A stretch of 64,000 nt of DNA from assembly GCF_947497915.1 (NCBI RefSeq), contig NZ_CANMIJ010000001.1:1671611-1735610 (forward strand), read 5' to 3'. The notes under the pieces were generated by a model. That model was given only the letters and a program-made list of their open reading frames with translations. It ran no database searches and was not told the origin of the DNA. The translations under genes and the position numbers were made by a program. The stretch is from an uncultured Erythrobacter sp. GTDB lineage: Bacteria > Pseudomonadota > Alphaproteobacteria > Sphingomonadales > Sphingomonadaceae. Positions 27,926 through 38,792 of this stretch are shown here, in pieces; position 1 is the stretch's first letter, and the number at the start of each line of letters is the position of its first letter.

Positions 27926-29380
27926 TCACTCCGCCACGTCTTTCACAAAGCGATCGAGCAAACGCGCACCGTAACCGGTTGCGCCTTTGTCCCATGTGTG
28001 TCCCGGCTTGTCAGAAAACACCATGCCCGCAATGTCGAGGTGCGCCCACGGCGTGCCCTTTTTGATAAATCGGTGCAGGAATTGTGCAGCTGTGATCGAT
28101 CCGGCCGGACGCGGTCCGACATTTTTGATGTCGGCAATCGGGCTGTCGATCAGTTTGTCATAGGCAGGGCCGATTGGCAGGCGCCACAGCTTATCACCAG
28201 TGGCAAAGCCCGCATCGCTCAGCTGGCTGGCAAGAGTATCGTCGTTTGAGAACAAGCCGCCATGTTCGTGGCCAAGCGCAATGATCATAGCACCTGTCAG
28301 CGTGGCCAAATCAACGATCCGCGCCGGCTTGTATTCTTCCTGCGCCCAGTGAAGCGCATCGCAAAGCACCAAACGTCCCTCCGCATCGGTGTTGAGCACT
28401 TCAACGGTCTGGCCGCTCATCGTGGTCACAACATCGCCGGGTCGCTGCGCATTGCCATCCGGCATGTTCTCAACGAGGCCCATGACACCGATGACGTTCG
28501 CTTTCGCTTTGCGTGAAACGATGGAAAGCATTCCGCCTGCCACCGCGCCAGCGCCGCCCATGTCCCATTTCATATCTTCCATACCGGGAGGCGGTTTCAA
28601 TGAAATGCCGCCCGTATCAAAGGTCACACCCTTTCCGACCAGCACTGTCGGTTTTTCATCGCCGCCGCCGTTCCATCGGATCGCCAGAATTTGGGACTCG
28701 CGGCGTGACCCTTGCCCGACGCCAAGCAATGCGCCCATGCCGAGCTTTTCCATCTCTGCTTCGCCGAGAACGGTGATTTCCGCGCCAGTGCCTTCGAAGG
28801 CTTCGCGGCAACGCTCAACAAAGCTTTCCGGGTAAAGGATATTTGCAGGTTCGGTGATCAGCCGCTTGGTAAATTCTACGCCTTTCGCAATCGTCGATTG
28901 CTCGGCCCAAGCTTCTTCGGTGCCATCAGGCGCGCCAACGATGTGAATTTTGGTGAGAGTGACTTTCTTTTCCCGCGCAAGGGTCGTGCGGTATTGATCA
29001 TAATGCCAAGCGCGCAATCGCATCGCGAACACCGCCGCAGCGGCTTCGTCTGCGGACAAATCAGCATGACCCAGATCGACAACCATCTCCGTCTCACCCG
29101 AACGCAGATATTTCGCGACCAGAGCTGCGCCAGCCTTCTCAACATTCAACGCACGGTTGGCCGCATCGGTCTCGCCAGCTCCAGCCAGCGCAATTCGGCT
29201 GACAGTGCCGCCGGCCATGGCAAAGCTTTCAAATGTTTGCCCCGTCCGGCCGTTGAAGCGCGAAGCCTTTGCTCCATCAACAATCGCCGCGTCCAAGTCA
29301 GCCATGCCAGAGGAATGATTTACGATACGGGCGGATAGACGCACATCGGTTGGCGCTGTTTCGGTAAACTGGACTTGCAT
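27926..29380 (-). CDS. pepA: Leucyl aminopeptidase (M17)
   Basis: PepA removes N-terminal residues from peptides using two metal ions. The 484-aa protein has the M17 core: VLVGKGVTFDTGGISLKPPPGMEDMKWDMGG (metal-binding Lys and Asp) and the signature NTDAEGRLVLCDALHWA, followed by the LTGAMIIALGHEHGGLFSND region. In E. coli the same protein also binds DNA at cer sites, which cannot be judged here. It is divergent from lptD with about 210 bp between the chosen starts. Confidence 0.95.
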   Translation of the reverse strand: MQVQFTETAPTDVRLSARIVNHSSGMADLDAAIVDGAKASRFNGRTGQTFESFAMAGGTVSRIALAGAGETDAANRALNVEKAGAALVAKYLRSGETEMVVDLGHADLSADEAAAAVFAMRLRAWHYDQYRTTLAREKKVTLTKIHIVGAPDGTEEAWAEQSTIAKGVEFTKRLITEPANILYPESFVERCREAFEGTGAEITVLGEAEMEKLGMGALLGVGQGSRRESQILAIRWNGGGDEKPTVLVGKGVTFDTGGISLKPPPGMEDMKWDMGGAGAVAGGMLSIVSRKAKANVIGVMGLVENMPDGNAQRPGDVVTTMSGQTVEVLNTDAEGRLVLCDALHWAQEEYKPARIVDLATLTGAMIIALGHEHGGLFSNDDTLASQLSDAGFATGDKLWRLPIGPAYDKLIDSPIADIKNVGPRPAGSITAAQFLHRFIKKGTPWAHLDIAGMVFSDKPGHTWDKGATGYGARLLDRFVKDVAE

Positions 29381-29590
29381 GGGGTCTCCCGCGATTCTTC
29401 TGTTAATGTGGGCCGCATTATAGCCTTCGGCGCCGATCTATTCCCCAACGCATGGAGGCATTGATCGGTCCCGCTGCACAAGCCCAGGAATGGCGATTGC
29501 GATTAAGCGCGAGCGGTGCAATAGGCAAGGCGTGTGGTCCGGTTAGGCGATATCCGGGCTGTTGTATCGCATAATTGGAGGCCCGCAGGG

Positions 29591-31843
29591 TTGGTCACGC
29601 TCGGCACATTTTGGCGCAACAGGCGAGGCCCGATCACGGCGGTAATGGTCAGCGCAGCCGTGTGCGGGCCAGCGACCTCGGCCTATGCGCAAGACACGGC
29701 GAACGAACCCGGTGAAACGAGCGCGGTTCAATTGCTCGGCGGAGACCAGATCGAATTCGAAGCGGAGCAGCTCGCCTACGACAATGAAAGCGACACCGTA
29801 ACCGCGCGCGGCAATGTGATCCTGCGCAGCGAAGAGGGGTCGGTCAGGGCTGATGCGGTCGTCTGGAATCGCAAATCAGGCCAGATCATGGCGAACGGCA
29901 ATATCCGATTTGTCGATGATCGCGGAAATCAGGTTTTCACTGAAAGCCTTGAGCTTAACGACAAATTTGAAGCGGGCGCGATGGAGGACCTGCTGCTTGC
30001 CTTGCGCGCTGGCGGACGGCTGGCAGCGCGTTCGGGCGGACGCGGCGAAGACGGCACCGTTGTGCTCACCGATGCCGCTTACACCGCTTGCGCCGTCACA
30101 GGCGAAGACAGCTGCGCAAAAGACCCGAGCTGGCGCGTGACGGCAGACCGCGTGACGTTTGATCCGGAAGAGAACCGCGTCACATTCAAGGGTGCGGTGC
30201 TGGAATTGTTCGGCGCGCGCATTCTACCCCTTCCCGGCCTTTCATTGCGCACCGATGGCAGTGCGGAATCGGGCTTCCTTGTGCCGGATGTGCGGATTTC
30301 AGGCGTAAACGGGCTTGAGCTGTCGGGCGATTATTACTGGCGACTTGCCGACAACAAAGATTTGCGTCTGGGCGCATCGGTCTTCACCGGAGTTGCCCCG
30401 ATGGCGCGCGGCCAATACCGCCAATTGACGGATAAAGGCGCGTTTCAAATCACCGGTTACGCGACGGTTTCCAGCCGTGTTGCCGACTTTACCGGCGTTG
30501 CCACCACCGAAAGCGATCCGCGCGGTTATCTGTTCGCCAATGGCAAATTTCAGTTCACGCCGGAATGGAGCGTTACCGGATCTGTCCGCGTGGCGAGCGA
30601 CCGCACTTTTCTGCGTCGTTACGATCTAAGCCGAGATGACCGGCTGCGCTCGACCGTCAATCTTGAGCGGATTGACGAAGATTCCTACTTTTCGCTCGCT
30701 GGATGGGCGACTCAAACTCTTCGGATCAACGCTGATCAGGGGCAAATCCCTGTGGCCGTGCCAGCGCTGGATTACCGCAAGCGGATCGATGATCCCGTGC
30801 TGGGCGGGAAATTTCAATTGCAGGCCAATACGCTTGGGCTGATCCGATCGGATGGTCAGGATACGCAGCGAGCTTTTGCGGGTGCGCGCTGGGATCTGCG
30901 GCAGGTCACGGGCATGGGTCAGGTTGTGACATTCACCGGCCTAGTGCGCGGGGATGTTTATCACACCGACAACACGCTGGCGACACTGACGGAAAGTTAC
31001 CGCGGCGATGAAGGGTGGAGCGGGCGCGGGATCGCGACTGCCGCCATTGATGTGGAATGGCCATTTGCAGGCGAAGCCTTTGGCGGGACGCAGGTACTCA
31101 CCCCGCGCGTGCAAATCGTCGCCAGTCCCAAGGTGCGGAATCTAGGCATCCCGAACGAAGACGCCCGCGCAATTGATCTGGAAGATTCCAATCTCTTCGC
31201 ATTGAACCGTTTCTCCGGATATGACCGGGTGGAGGATGGCGCACGCGTCACATGGGGCATTGATTGGTCGCTCACAAAGCCGGGCTGGCGGGTCAAAACC
31301 ACGGTCGGCCAGTCCTATCGGCTGGATGCGCAGCGCGACATCTTCCCCGACGGGACGGGCTTGTCAGACGAAGTCTCCGACTTCGTAGGCCGTACGGAAG
31401 TCCGCTACCGCGATTTTCTGTCTTTCACGCACCGGTTCCGCCTCGACAAAGACAACCTCGCCGTGCGCCGCAACGAAATCGACGCAACCATCGGCTCCCG
31501 CAAGACCTACCTTGAACTCGGCTATCTGCGGCTCAACCGCGATATTCAAGAAGTCGAGGATTTGCAGGACCGCGAAGAGTTTCGCGTCGCCGCGCGTGTC
31601 GCATTTGGGCCGCATTGGTCGGCATTTGGCTCTGGCGTGTTCAACCTGACAGGCGCGGACGAAGACCCCACCTTTGCACCCGATGGATTTGAGCCGATCC
31701 GAACGCGGCTCGGCATCGCGTATCAGGACGATTGCATTGATATGGGCCTGACATGGCGACGTGACTTTATCACCGCAGGCGATGCGGAGCGAGGCAACAC
31801 ATTCCAGCTGTTCTTCGCGATCCGCAACTTAGGCTTCCAATAG
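29591..31843 (+). CDS. lptD: LPS assembly protein LptD
   Basis: LptD is the outer-membrane beta-barrel that inserts LPS into the outer leaflet. The TTG at 29591 (GGAGG nine bases upstream) gives about 750 aa with a good signal peptide ending PATSAYA-Q; a GTG at 29534 would add 19 residues. The N-terminal LptA/OstA-like jellyroll is visible (IEFEAEQLAYDNESDTVTARGNVILRS...DAVVWNRKSGQI), then the barrel domain (SGFLVPDVRIS...GLELSGDYYWRLADNKDLRLG). It is the first gene of lptD-surA-pdxA-rsmA, an order kept in many Proteobacteria. Confidence 0.92.
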   Translation: MVTLGTFWRNRRGPITAVMVSAAVCGPATSAYAQDTANEPGETSAVQLLGGDQIEFEAEQLAYDNESDTVTARGNVILRSEEGSVRADAVVWNRKSGQIMANGNIRFVDDRGNQVFTESLELNDKFEAGAMEDLLLALRAGGRLAARSGGRGEDGTVVLTDAAYTACAVTGEDSCAKDPSWRVTADRVTFDPEENRVTFKGAVLELFGARILPLPGLSLRTDGSAESGFLVPDVRISGVNGLELSGDYYWRLADNKDLRLGASVFTGVAPMARGQYRQLTDKGAFQITGYATVSSRVADFTGVATTESDPRGYLFANGKFQFTPEWSVTGSVRVASDRTFLRRYDLSRDDRLRSTVNLERIDEDSYFSLAGWATQTLRINADQGQIPVAVPALDYRKRIDDPVLGGKFQLQANTLGLIRSDGQDTQRAFAGARWDLRQVTGMGQVVTFTGLVRGDVYHTDNTLATLTESYRGDEGWSGRGIATAAIDVEWPFAGEAFGGTQVLTPRVQIVASPKVRNLGIPNEDARAIDLEDSNLFALNRFSGYDRVEDGARVTWGIDWSLTKPGWRVKTTVGQSYRLDAQRDIFPDGTGLSDEVSDFVGRTEVRYRDFLSFTHRFRLDKDNLAVRRNEIDATIGSRKTYLELGYLRLNRDIQEVEDLQDREEFRVAARVAFGPHWSAFGSGVFNLTGADEDPTFAPDGFEPIRTRLGIAYQDDCIDMGLTWRRDFITAGDAERGNTFQLFFAIRNLGFQ

Positions 31844-32061
31844 AAGTCCGTCCGCGCAGCAATGCATTCGGGGCAAAGCCGGGTTTCTCGAATTGGCAGC
31901 GCGCCAAAAAGGCGTTAAAGGCGCAGTCAACAGGGTAAAGAGCGCGCTCAGCCGCCGTTCAGCCATAACGTGGCAGAGGCCTTATATACCGCGCGAAAGG
32001 GGCCGCGCATGACACACCAAATCGCTGAATTATGCGACAGATTTGAATCGGGATTTATTAC

Positions 32062-33417
32062 GTGACGATGAAGGTTTTTTCCAAAAGCTGCGCTGCAGTT
32101 CTGGCCGCTGGTCTAATGGGCTTTGCCGCCCTGCCAATTGGCGCGCAGACACAATCTGCGCCTGCGACGGCTGCCAATCCATTTGGTCTCCCTGACAATC
32201 TCACCATTTTCGGCGAAGAAAAGCCGGGTGAGCGATCCGCAACGGCTGTCATCAACGGCTATGTCGTCACTCGCACTGATATCAATCAACGTGTTGCTTT
32301 GCTGACTTCGGCATCGGACAACGAGTTTTCCGAAGACGACCTTGCTCGCCTTCGCGTCCAAATCCTCCGCAACCTGATTGACGAGACGATCAAAATTCAG
32401 GCGGCTCAGGCGCTGGAGATTCCAGCTGAGCGGGCCCGCGTCGAAGAGACTTATAACCAGCTCGCCGCGCAGAACTTTGGCCAAAACCCTGAACGCATGG
32501 GCGAATACCTTGAATCCATCGGTTCATCGCCAAACGCGCTGAAACGCCAGATTGAAGGCGAACTTGCGTGGGAAAACCTGCTGCGCCGTAACATCACACC
32601 ATTCGTGAATGTGTCTGCCGAGGAAGTGAATGACGTCCTCAAACGGCTTGAAGAAGCCCGCGGCACGGAAGAATACCGGCTAAGCGAGATTTGGCTGCCA
32701 TCGACACTGGAGAACCGCCAGACTGTTATCCAAAACGCGCAGCAGATTATGGAACAATTGAGCGCGGGCGGCAGCTTTGTTGCCTATGCGCGGCAATATT
32801 CGCAGGCCTCAACTGCAGTTGTTGGCGGCGATCTAGGCTGGATTCGCCTCGGCCAATTGCCTGCGGATCTCGCAACAGCCGCGCGGCAAATGCAGCCCGG
32901 CCAATTGAGCGGCCCTATCGAAATTCCGGGCGGTTTCTCGATCCTCTATCTGACAAACAAACGCCAAGTATTGATGGCTGACCCGAACAACGCCGTTCTC
33001 AACCTGAAACAGATCGCCATCAGTTTTGAACCGGATGCGACACAGGAAGAAGCAGAAGCCAAGGTTGTGCAGTTTGGCGAGTTCATCAACACGCTGCGCG
33101 GCTGTGCCGATGCGGGCCGCGCTCAAGGCGTGCTGGGCGCGACTGTCGTAGAGAACAACCAAATTCAGGCCAGCCGCCTGCCCGATCAGCTTCGCAACAT
33201 GGTTCTCAACCTGCAAATCGGCCAGACGACACGGCCGTTTGGTAGTCCGCAAGACGGTGTTCGGGTGCTGATGCTGTGCGGCCGCGATGACCCGCAGGAT
33301 GCAGGTGCGCCAACATTCGAACAGGTGATGCGCCAGATCGAAGAAGAGCGCATCGACAAGCGTGCCCAGCGTTATCTGCGCGATCTGCGCAACGACGCCT
33401 ACATCGAGTACAACTGA
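32062..33417 (+). CDS. surA: Periplasmic chaperone/peptidyl-prolyl isomerase SurA
   Basis: SurA escorts unfolded outer-membrane proteins, LptD being a main client. The 451-aa protein (GTG at 32062; ATG two codons later) has a signal peptide ending near PIGAQ. The SurA N-domain follows (VINGYVVTRTDINQRVALL...LIDETIKIQAA). A parvulin domain lies at about 200-300 (FVAYARQYSQASTAVVGGDLGWIRLGQLP), with a second degenerate region after it. The 218-bp spacer after lptD contains no gene that I can see. Confidence 0.92.
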   Translation: MTMKVFSKSCAAVLAAGLMGFAALPIGAQTQSAPATAANPFGLPDNLTIFGEEKPGERSATAVINGYVVTRTDINQRVALLTSASDNEFSEDDLARLRVQILRNLIDETIKIQAAQALEIPAERARVEETYNQLAAQNFGQNPERMGEYLESIGSSPNALKRQIEGELAWENLLRRNITPFVNVSAEEVNDVLKRLEEARGTEEYRLSEIWLPSTLENRQTVIQNAQQIMEQLSAGGSFVAYARQYSQASTAVVGGDLGWIRLGQLPADLATAARQMQPGQLSGPIEIPGGFSILYLTNKRQVLMADPNNAVLNLKQIAISFEPDATQEEAEAKVVQFGEFINTLRGCADAGRAQGVLGATVVENNQIQASRLPDQLRNMVLNLQIGQTTRPFGSPQDGVRVLMLCGRDDPQDAGAPTFEQVMRQIEEERIDKRAQRYLRDLRNDAYIEYN

Positions 33418-33426
33418 GCCACATCC

Positions 33427-34452
33427 ATGATTAACGTCCCGTTCCCGCTGGCGGTATCGCTAGGCGATCCGGCGGGGATCGGGCCGGAGATTATCGCGGC
33501 AAGCTATGCCCGATTGCGCCACGAATCGCGCGCGCAGACTTTCTTCGTCATTGGCGGAGTAGAGGTCTTGCGTAGCGCCGCGCAGCAATGCGGCGTGGAT
33601 TGCCCGATCATCCCCATCGCTCAGGCGGATGAGGCCCCCGCTGCATTCCAAGCCGGCTTGCCAGTTCTGGCGGGCCTCGACGTTCCATACACCCCTGGAA
33701 AGCCGACACGGCTTGGCGCTCAGCTTGCGCTGACATCGCTCGAATGGGCGACACGATTTGCGGCGCGCGCCGAAGCATCAGCCATGGTCACAGCGCCGGT
33801 TACAAAAGCTGGCCTGATAAAGGTCGGCTTTGATTATCCGGGGCAAACCGAATTTCTCGCCGACGCCTGCGCACTGGCGGCAGAGGACGCCGTTATGATG
33901 CTAGCGGGACCATCACTGCGCACGGTTCCGCTGACGGTGCATATTGCGTTGGCTGATGTCCCAGCCGCGATCACCAGCGACCTTATCAAACGCAAAACCC
34001 GCATTGTCGCAGAGGGTTTGCAGCGCGATTTTGGTATCGCCTATCCAAAACTTGCGATTGCGGGCCTAAACCCGCATTCGGGCGAGAATGGCCAGTTTGG
34101 TGACGAAGAAGCACGCATTATCGGGCCTGCAATCGATGATCTCCGCAGCGAAGGTGTCGACGTAGTCGGCCCCGTTCCGGGAGACGCACTGTTCACTCCT
34201 CGCCTGCGCGAAACCTATGACGCGGCGCTTTGCATGTATCACGATCAGGCACTCATCCCCCTCAAAGCGCTGGAATTCGATGAGGGCGTAAACGTCACTC
34301 TCGGTTTGCCAATCATTCGCACCTCGCCCGACCACGGCACAGCTTTCGACATCGCAGGGCAAGGCGTGGCCGACCCCAGCGCTATGTGCGCTGCGATCCG
34401 CATGGCTGGCACCTGCGCCAAGGCGCGAGCCAGCTCGAGCGAACATGCCTGA
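33427..34452 (+). CDS. pdxA: 4-hydroxythreonine-4-phosphate dehydrogenase
   Basis: PdxA oxidises 4-phosphohydroxythreonine in pyridoxal phosphate synthesis. The 341-aa protein opens with LAVSLGDPAGIGPEI. The metal-binding histidines lie in VHIALADV, GLNPHSGENGQFG and MYHDQALIPLK, and substrate binding lies in TAPVTKAGL and RTSPDHGTAFDIAG. It starts 9 bp after surA and overlaps rsmA by 8 bp. Confidence 0.96.
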   Translation: MINVPFPLAVSLGDPAGIGPEIIAASYARLRHESRAQTFFVIGGVEVLRSAAQQCGVDCPIIPIAQADEAPAAFQAGLPVLAGLDVPYTPGKPTRLGAQLALTSLEWATRFAARAEASAMVTAPVTKAGLIKVGFDYPGQTEFLADACALAAEDAVMMLAGPSLRTVPLTVHIALADVPAAITSDLIKRKTRIVAEGLQRDFGIAYPKLAIAGLNPHSGENGQFGDEEARIIGPAIDDLRSEGVDVVGPVPGDALFTPRLRETYDAALCMYHDQALIPLKALEFDEGVNVTLGLPIIRTSPDHGTAFDIAGQGVADPSAMCAAIRMAGTCAKARASSSEHA

Positions 34453-35281
34453 TCTGCCGCCTATCCGCGAAACAATCGCGCGGCACGGGCTTTCAGCATC
34501 CAAAGCGCTTGGGCAGAATTTCTTGCTCGACGAACAATTGCTTGGCCGGATTGCGGCGTTACCGGGTGATCTAAGCGGCACGAATGTGCTCGAGGTTGGG
34601 CCTGGCCCCGGCGGCCTGACCCGCGCACTGCTGCGCGCTGGTGCGACTGTGACGGCCATCGAGATGGACGAACGGTGTTTGCCAGCTCTCGCCGAATTGT
34701 CTGAGGCATTTCCGGATCAACTCACCGTCATCCATGGAGATGCAATGAAGCTGGATCACGGCGAAATTATGGGCGGTGAGCCGTTCCATGTACTCTCCAA
34801 CCTGCCTTATAATGTCGGCACGGCGTTGTTCGTAAAGTGGCTGTCTGGCCCGAAAAAAGCCGCCTCATGGCCGCCGCAATGGCAATCGCTCACGCTGATG
34901 TTCCAACGCGAAGTTGCAGAGCGGATTGTCTCCAAAGAAGGCGGCAGCGCCTACGGCAGACTAGCCGTGCTCGCGCAGTGGCGCAGCAGCGCAAAATTGG
35001 CGATGAAAGTGCACCGCAGCGCATTTACCCCGCCGCCCAAGGTGATGAGCGCGATTGTGCATGTCACGCCCTCCGAAGCACCTGAAGGTGTCTCCGCCCG
35101 CACATTAGAGCGCCTTACCGAGGCCGCTTTTGGTCAACGCCGCAAGATGCTCCGCCAAAGCCTCAAAGGCGTACCGGGCGCGCTGGATGCGCTCGCGCAA
35201 ATAGGCATCGACGAAACCCGCCGTGCCGAGACGCTGAGCGTGGATGAGTTTGTGGGACTGGCTCGCGCGCTCAAAGGATAA
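34445..35281 (+). CDS. rsmA: 16S rRNA dimethyladenosine transferase
   Basis: RsmA (KsgA) dimethylates A1518 and A1519 of 16S rRNA during 30S maturation. The 278-aa protein has KALGQNFLLDEQLL, the SAM motif LEVGPGPGGLTRALL, the acidic loop AIEMDERCLP and the catalytic SNLPYNVGTAL. It is the last gene of the lptD operon. Its last 11 bp overlap the convergent Nramp-like gene. Confidence 0.97.
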   Translation: MPDLPPIRETIARHGLSASKALGQNFLLDEQLLGRIAALPGDLSGTNVLEVGPGPGGLTRALLRAGATVTAIEMDERCLPALAELSEAFPDQLTVIHGDAMKLDHGEIMGGEPFHVLSNLPYNVGTALFVKWLSGPKKAASWPPQWQSLTLMFQREVAERIVSKEGGSAYGRLAVLAQWRSSAKLAMKVHRSAFTPPPKVMSAIVHVTPSEAPEGVSARTLERLTEAAFGQRRKMLRQSLKGVPGALDALAQIGIDETRRAETLSVDEFVGLARALKG

Positions 35282-36494
35282 AGAACGCCGCCGCTAGCCC
35301 CGTCATCACGGCGATTGCGAAAATATTTAGCGCTCGAACCGCGGGACTCGGGCGAGCATTGTCGTCCATCTCGCACCGTGTCACCACCAAGTGGTTCAGC
35401 GTCGCAATGATCGGCGCGCCGACAAATGAAACGCTGATCGCCAGATCGAGCATAACGGTGAACTGCGCGGTAAAGGCAAACAGGACCAGCGCGGTGCAAA
35501 CAACCAACGCCGGGACTGCGATCCGATACGTTTTATCGAACGCATTGTGCCCAGCCGAGCCGATGGTCTCTTGCACGAACGAGGCGACATGCCGCCCGCC
35601 AATATCCAGTGCGACGAACAATGTCGTCAGCATCACGGACAAAGCTGCAATCGCGACCAGCATAGCCGCCCAATCGCCCAGCACCGAGCTGTAGAGCTCA
35701 ACAATCTGCTGCGCGAAACCTACCGCGCTGGCCTCGGGCGCGATGCCAGCTGAGTGCATCACCCCGGCACCCATAATGCAAAAACACACCGCGAGCAGCG
35801 CGGTAACGCCGTACCCGACAAAGAACGCGGAGCGTGCTTCTGACAAAGGGCTGCCCTCGCCCGGTTTCAACCGGCTTTCTGCCTCCGCCGTCCACATGGA
35901 TTGCGTAAGCGACACGTCGAGAGGGTTTGGCATAAATCCCGCCAAAGCGACGACGAACAATATGGTTTTCGGGTCTGCTGCCCAGTCAATATTGAGCGCG
36001 GTGCCCCATTCCACGCGCGGCAGTATCATCACGGTCGTGGCAATTGTGGAAATGACCAAAAACGCCATCAGAACGCGGTTTATGCGGTCCAGCCAGTCAT
36101 ATCCGCCGATCATCAATGTGAGCGCGACGGCAGCGAAAATGCCAATCGCCGTAAGCGCAACCGGCGCAGAAATGCCGAACATAAATGATGCGATGCCCGC
36201 TGTTCCCGTCGCCAAAGCGGCATAAATCACTGGGACCACCGGGATCGCAGCAATCGCAAACAATGCGGGCGCCCACATTCCCAGTTCTCTGTATCCCGAC
36301 ATAAGCGAGCGGCGCGCGGCGTGGCCATAATCCACACCGAACCGGAAGGCCGGGTATTTAAGCGCGAATGTAATCAGTATGACGATCACGAGCGCGAGGC
36401 CGTACAGCGCTCCCGCCCTCGTCGATTGCACCAGATGCGATGTCCCGATTGCTGCCCCTGAAAACAGCAAGGCCGGCCCAATCATACGCCACAT
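35271..36494 (-). CDS. Nramp-related membrane transporter with altered metal-site motifs
   Basis: A 407-aa protein with about 11 transmembrane helices. The order and spacing follow the Nramp (LeuT-fold) family: helix 1 is GPALLFSGAAIGTSHLVQST and helix 6 carries FMPNPLDVSLTQSMW. In true Nramp metal importers helix 1 has DPGN and helix 6 has MPHN, which supply the metal ligands. Here these read GTSH and MPNP, so the usual Asp, Asn and Met-Pro-His set is changed. Substrate and ion coupling are therefore uncertain, and a different cation or small organic substrate is possible. Confidence 0.8.
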   Translation of the reverse strand: MWRMIGPALLFSGAAIGTSHLVQSTRAGALYGLALVIVILITFALKYPAFRFGVDYGHAARRSLMSGYRELGMWAPALFAIAAIPVVPVIYAALATGTAGIASFMFGISAPVALTAIGIFAAVALTLMIGGYDWLDRINRVLMAFLVISTIATTVMILPRVEWGTALNIDWAADPKTILFVVALAGFMPNPLDVSLTQSMWTAEAESRLKPGEGSPLSEARSAFFVGYGVTALLAVCFCIMGAGVMHSAGIAPEASAVGFAQQIVELYSSVLGDWAAMLVAIAALSVMLTTLFVALDIGGRHVASFVQETIGSAGHNAFDKTYRIAVPALVVCTALVLFAFTAQFTVMLDLAISVSFVGAPIIATLNHLVVTRCEMDDNARPSPAVRALNIFAIAVMTGLAAAFFIL

Positions 36495-36570
36495 AAATCA
36501 TCCCCCTCGCCCTCGTGTCACACATCAGGCTGGGTGAAGCAATTTCCGAATTCGTGGGAACCGATAGGGC

Positions 36571-38670
36571 CTAACGCTTCGCCTTTTTAATTAGCCTCCA
36601 TTCATGCAGCAGTGGCTCTGTATAACCGCTCGGTTGTTCTACGCCCTTGAACACCAGTTCCTTCGCTGCGCTGAACGCTGGCGCGGTTTCGTTACCAGTC
36701 AGAGGGATATAGGTCGGATCGCCAGCATTTTGGGCATCAACCTTTGCTGCCATGCGAGTGAGGCTATCCATCACTTGCTCTTCGCTAACCACGCCGTGAT
36801 GCAGCCAGTTTGCAATATGCTGCGAGGAAATGCGCAGGGTTGCGCGGTCTTCCATCAGGCCGACATCATTGATGTCTGGAACCTTGGAGCACCCAACCCC
36901 GGCGTCGATCCAGCGCACGACATAGCCGAGCAATCCCTGACAATTGTTGTCCAATTCATCGCGCAGTTCACCCTCAGGCCAATTGGTGTTTTCGGCGAGC
37001 GGAATGTTGAGCAGAGCGTCGAGGCCAGCAGGCTCCGGCAGGCTCTTTTGAATGTCGAACACGCTTTCCTGATGATAATGCAGCGCATGCAAAGTCGCCG
37101 CCGTTGGCGATGGCACCCACGCCGTGTTCGCGCCAGCGCGCAGGTGACCAATTTTTTCCGCCATCATCTGACCCATCAGGTCAGGCGCTGCCCACATGCC
37201 TTTACCGATCTGCGCTACGCCCGATAGGCCATGTTTCAGCCCAATTGCCACATTGCGCGCTTCGTATGACAGCAGCCATTCGGAACCCTTCATCGCGCCT
37301 TTGCGCATCATCGGGCCTGCTTGCATCGATGTGTGGATCTCATCACCCGTCCGATCAAGGAAGCCGGTGTTGATGAACACGATCCGGTCGCGAACCGCAT
37401 GAATACAAGCGCCCAGGTTTGCGCTGGTCCGGCGTTCTTCGTCCATGACGCCGACTTTGATCGTATGGCGCGGCAGGCCGATCAAATCCTCGACCGCGTT
37501 GAACAGATCATTGGTAAAGGCGCATTCTTCTGGCCCGTGCATCTTAGGCTTTACGATGTAGATGCTGCCGGCTTTGGAATTGCCGTATTTGGCGTGCCCT
37601 TCAACGTCGATGGTGCTGATCGTGCTGGTGAAGACCGCGTCCATAATGCCTTCGGGAATTTCGCTGCCGTCAGCCAGTTTGATCGCCGGATTGGTCATCA
37701 GATGCCCGACATTGCGCACAAACATCAGGCTGCGGCCCGAAAGACTGTGCTCGTTCCCAGAACCATCTTTGTAGGTCTTGTCACCGTTCAACTGGCGGGT
37801 GAGCGTCTTCCCGCCCTTATCAAAGCTCTCCTGCAAATCACCGCGGATGATGCCAAGCCAATTTGTGTAGGCGAGCAGTTTATCCTCGGCATCGACAGCC
37901 GCGACCGAATCTTCGCAATCTGCAATCGTCGTCAGTGCCGCCTCAACATTGATGTCGGCGATGCCCGCTTTGTCATCTTTGCCAATGGGGTGATCACGGT
38001 CGAAAACGACTTCGATATGAAGACCGTTATTTTGAAAAAGCAGGCCCTTTTCGCTGAACCCGACCCACTGGCTTTCATCTTGCAGCTTGCCGTCATTCTG
38101 ATCGGCGAGATCGGCCCAGCTTTGATCCACCAACGGCAGCGCCTGATCCAGAAATGCTCGTCCGCGCGCGATTACGGCATCGCCGCGCGCTGTATCATAG
38201 CTGCCCGGCTTTGCCGGAGCCGCGTCGAGCGTGTCGGTGCCGTAGAATGCGTCGTAAAGGCTACCCCAGCGCGCATTGGCCGCATTGAGCAGGAAACGCG
38301 CATTCAGGATCGGCACCACCAGCTGCGGCCCTGCCATCGTTGCGATTTCGGGATCGACATCCTGCGTGCCGATGGTGAAGTCCGCAGGCTCAGGCACCAA
38401 ATAGCCGATGGTTTCAAGAAATGCGCGATATGCAGCAGCGTCATGAGCCTTGCCGCGCCGGTCTATATGCCATGCATCAATCTGCGATTGCAGCTCAATC
38501 CGTTTGGCCAGCAAAGCGCGATTGCGCGGTACAAAATCAGCCAAAAGCGCGGCAAACCCGCTCCAAAACCCATCTACATCCCGCCCAAGCGGAATAAGGA
38601 CCTGCGATTCAAAGAAGCTGGCCAGCCGATCATCAACAGAAAGGCCCGCGCGGGTGGTCATATTGCTCAT
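36571..38670 (-). CDS. glcB: Malate synthase G
   Basis: Malate synthase G condenses glyoxylate with acetyl-CoA to malate, completing the glyoxylate shunt or glycolate use. The 699-aa length and the internal order match form [17 protein letters not shown], the [27 protein letters not shown] region, [37 protein letters not shown], the active-site [18 protein letters not shown] and the C-terminal [39 protein letters not shown]. It is a single gene; isocitrate lyase itself is not in the window. Long open frames on the forward strand here are shadows. Confidence 0.97.
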   Translation of the reverse strand: MSNMTTRAGLSVDDRLASFFESQVLIPLGRDVDGFWSGFAALLADFVPRNRALLAKRIELQSQIDAWHIDRRGKAHDAAAYRAFLETIGYLVPEPADFTIGTQDVDPEIATMAGPQLVVPILNARFLLNAANARWGSLYDAFYGTDTLDAAPAKPGSYDTARGDAVIARGRAFLDQALPLVDQSWADLADQNDGKLQDESQWVGFSEKGLLFQNNGLHIEVVFDRDHPIGKDDKAGIADINVEAALTTIADCEDSVAAVDAEDKLLAYTNWLGIIRGDLQESFDKGGKTLTRQLNGDKTYKDGSGNEHSLSGRSLMFVRNVGHLMTNPAIKLADGSEIPEGIMDAVFTSTISTIDVEGHAKYGNSKAGSIYIVKPKMHGPEECAFTNDLFNAVEDLIGLPRHTIKVGVMDEERRTSANLGACIHAVRDRIVFINTGFLDRTGDEIHTSMQAGPMMRKGAMKGSEWLLSYEARNVAIGLKHGLSGVAQIGKGMWAAPDLMGQMMAEKIGHLRAGANTAWVPSPTAATLHALHYHQESVFDIQKSLPEPAGLDALLNIPLAENTNWPEGELRDELDNNCQGLLGYVVRWIDAGVGCSKVPDINDVGLMEDRATLRISSQHIANWLHHGVVSEEQVMDSLTRMAAKVDAQNAGDPTYIPLTGNETAPAFSAAKELVFKGVEQPSGYTEPLLHEWRLIKKAKR

Positions 38671-38792
38671 TATAGTCCTCTAGACATCCATTAAATGGGC
38701 CCGGGGAGGAGGACGAAGCGAGATATGGCCAATTCACAAGCCGATTGCAACGGGTTGGACAGGCCCAAATCCCCCGCTAGAGGTAGTCTCAT

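Noticed and set aside
37321..38694. 457-codon forward frame antisense to malate synthase G
   Set aside because: The reverse-strand protein is a full-length family match, whereas the forward frame has no domain and begins inside glcB.
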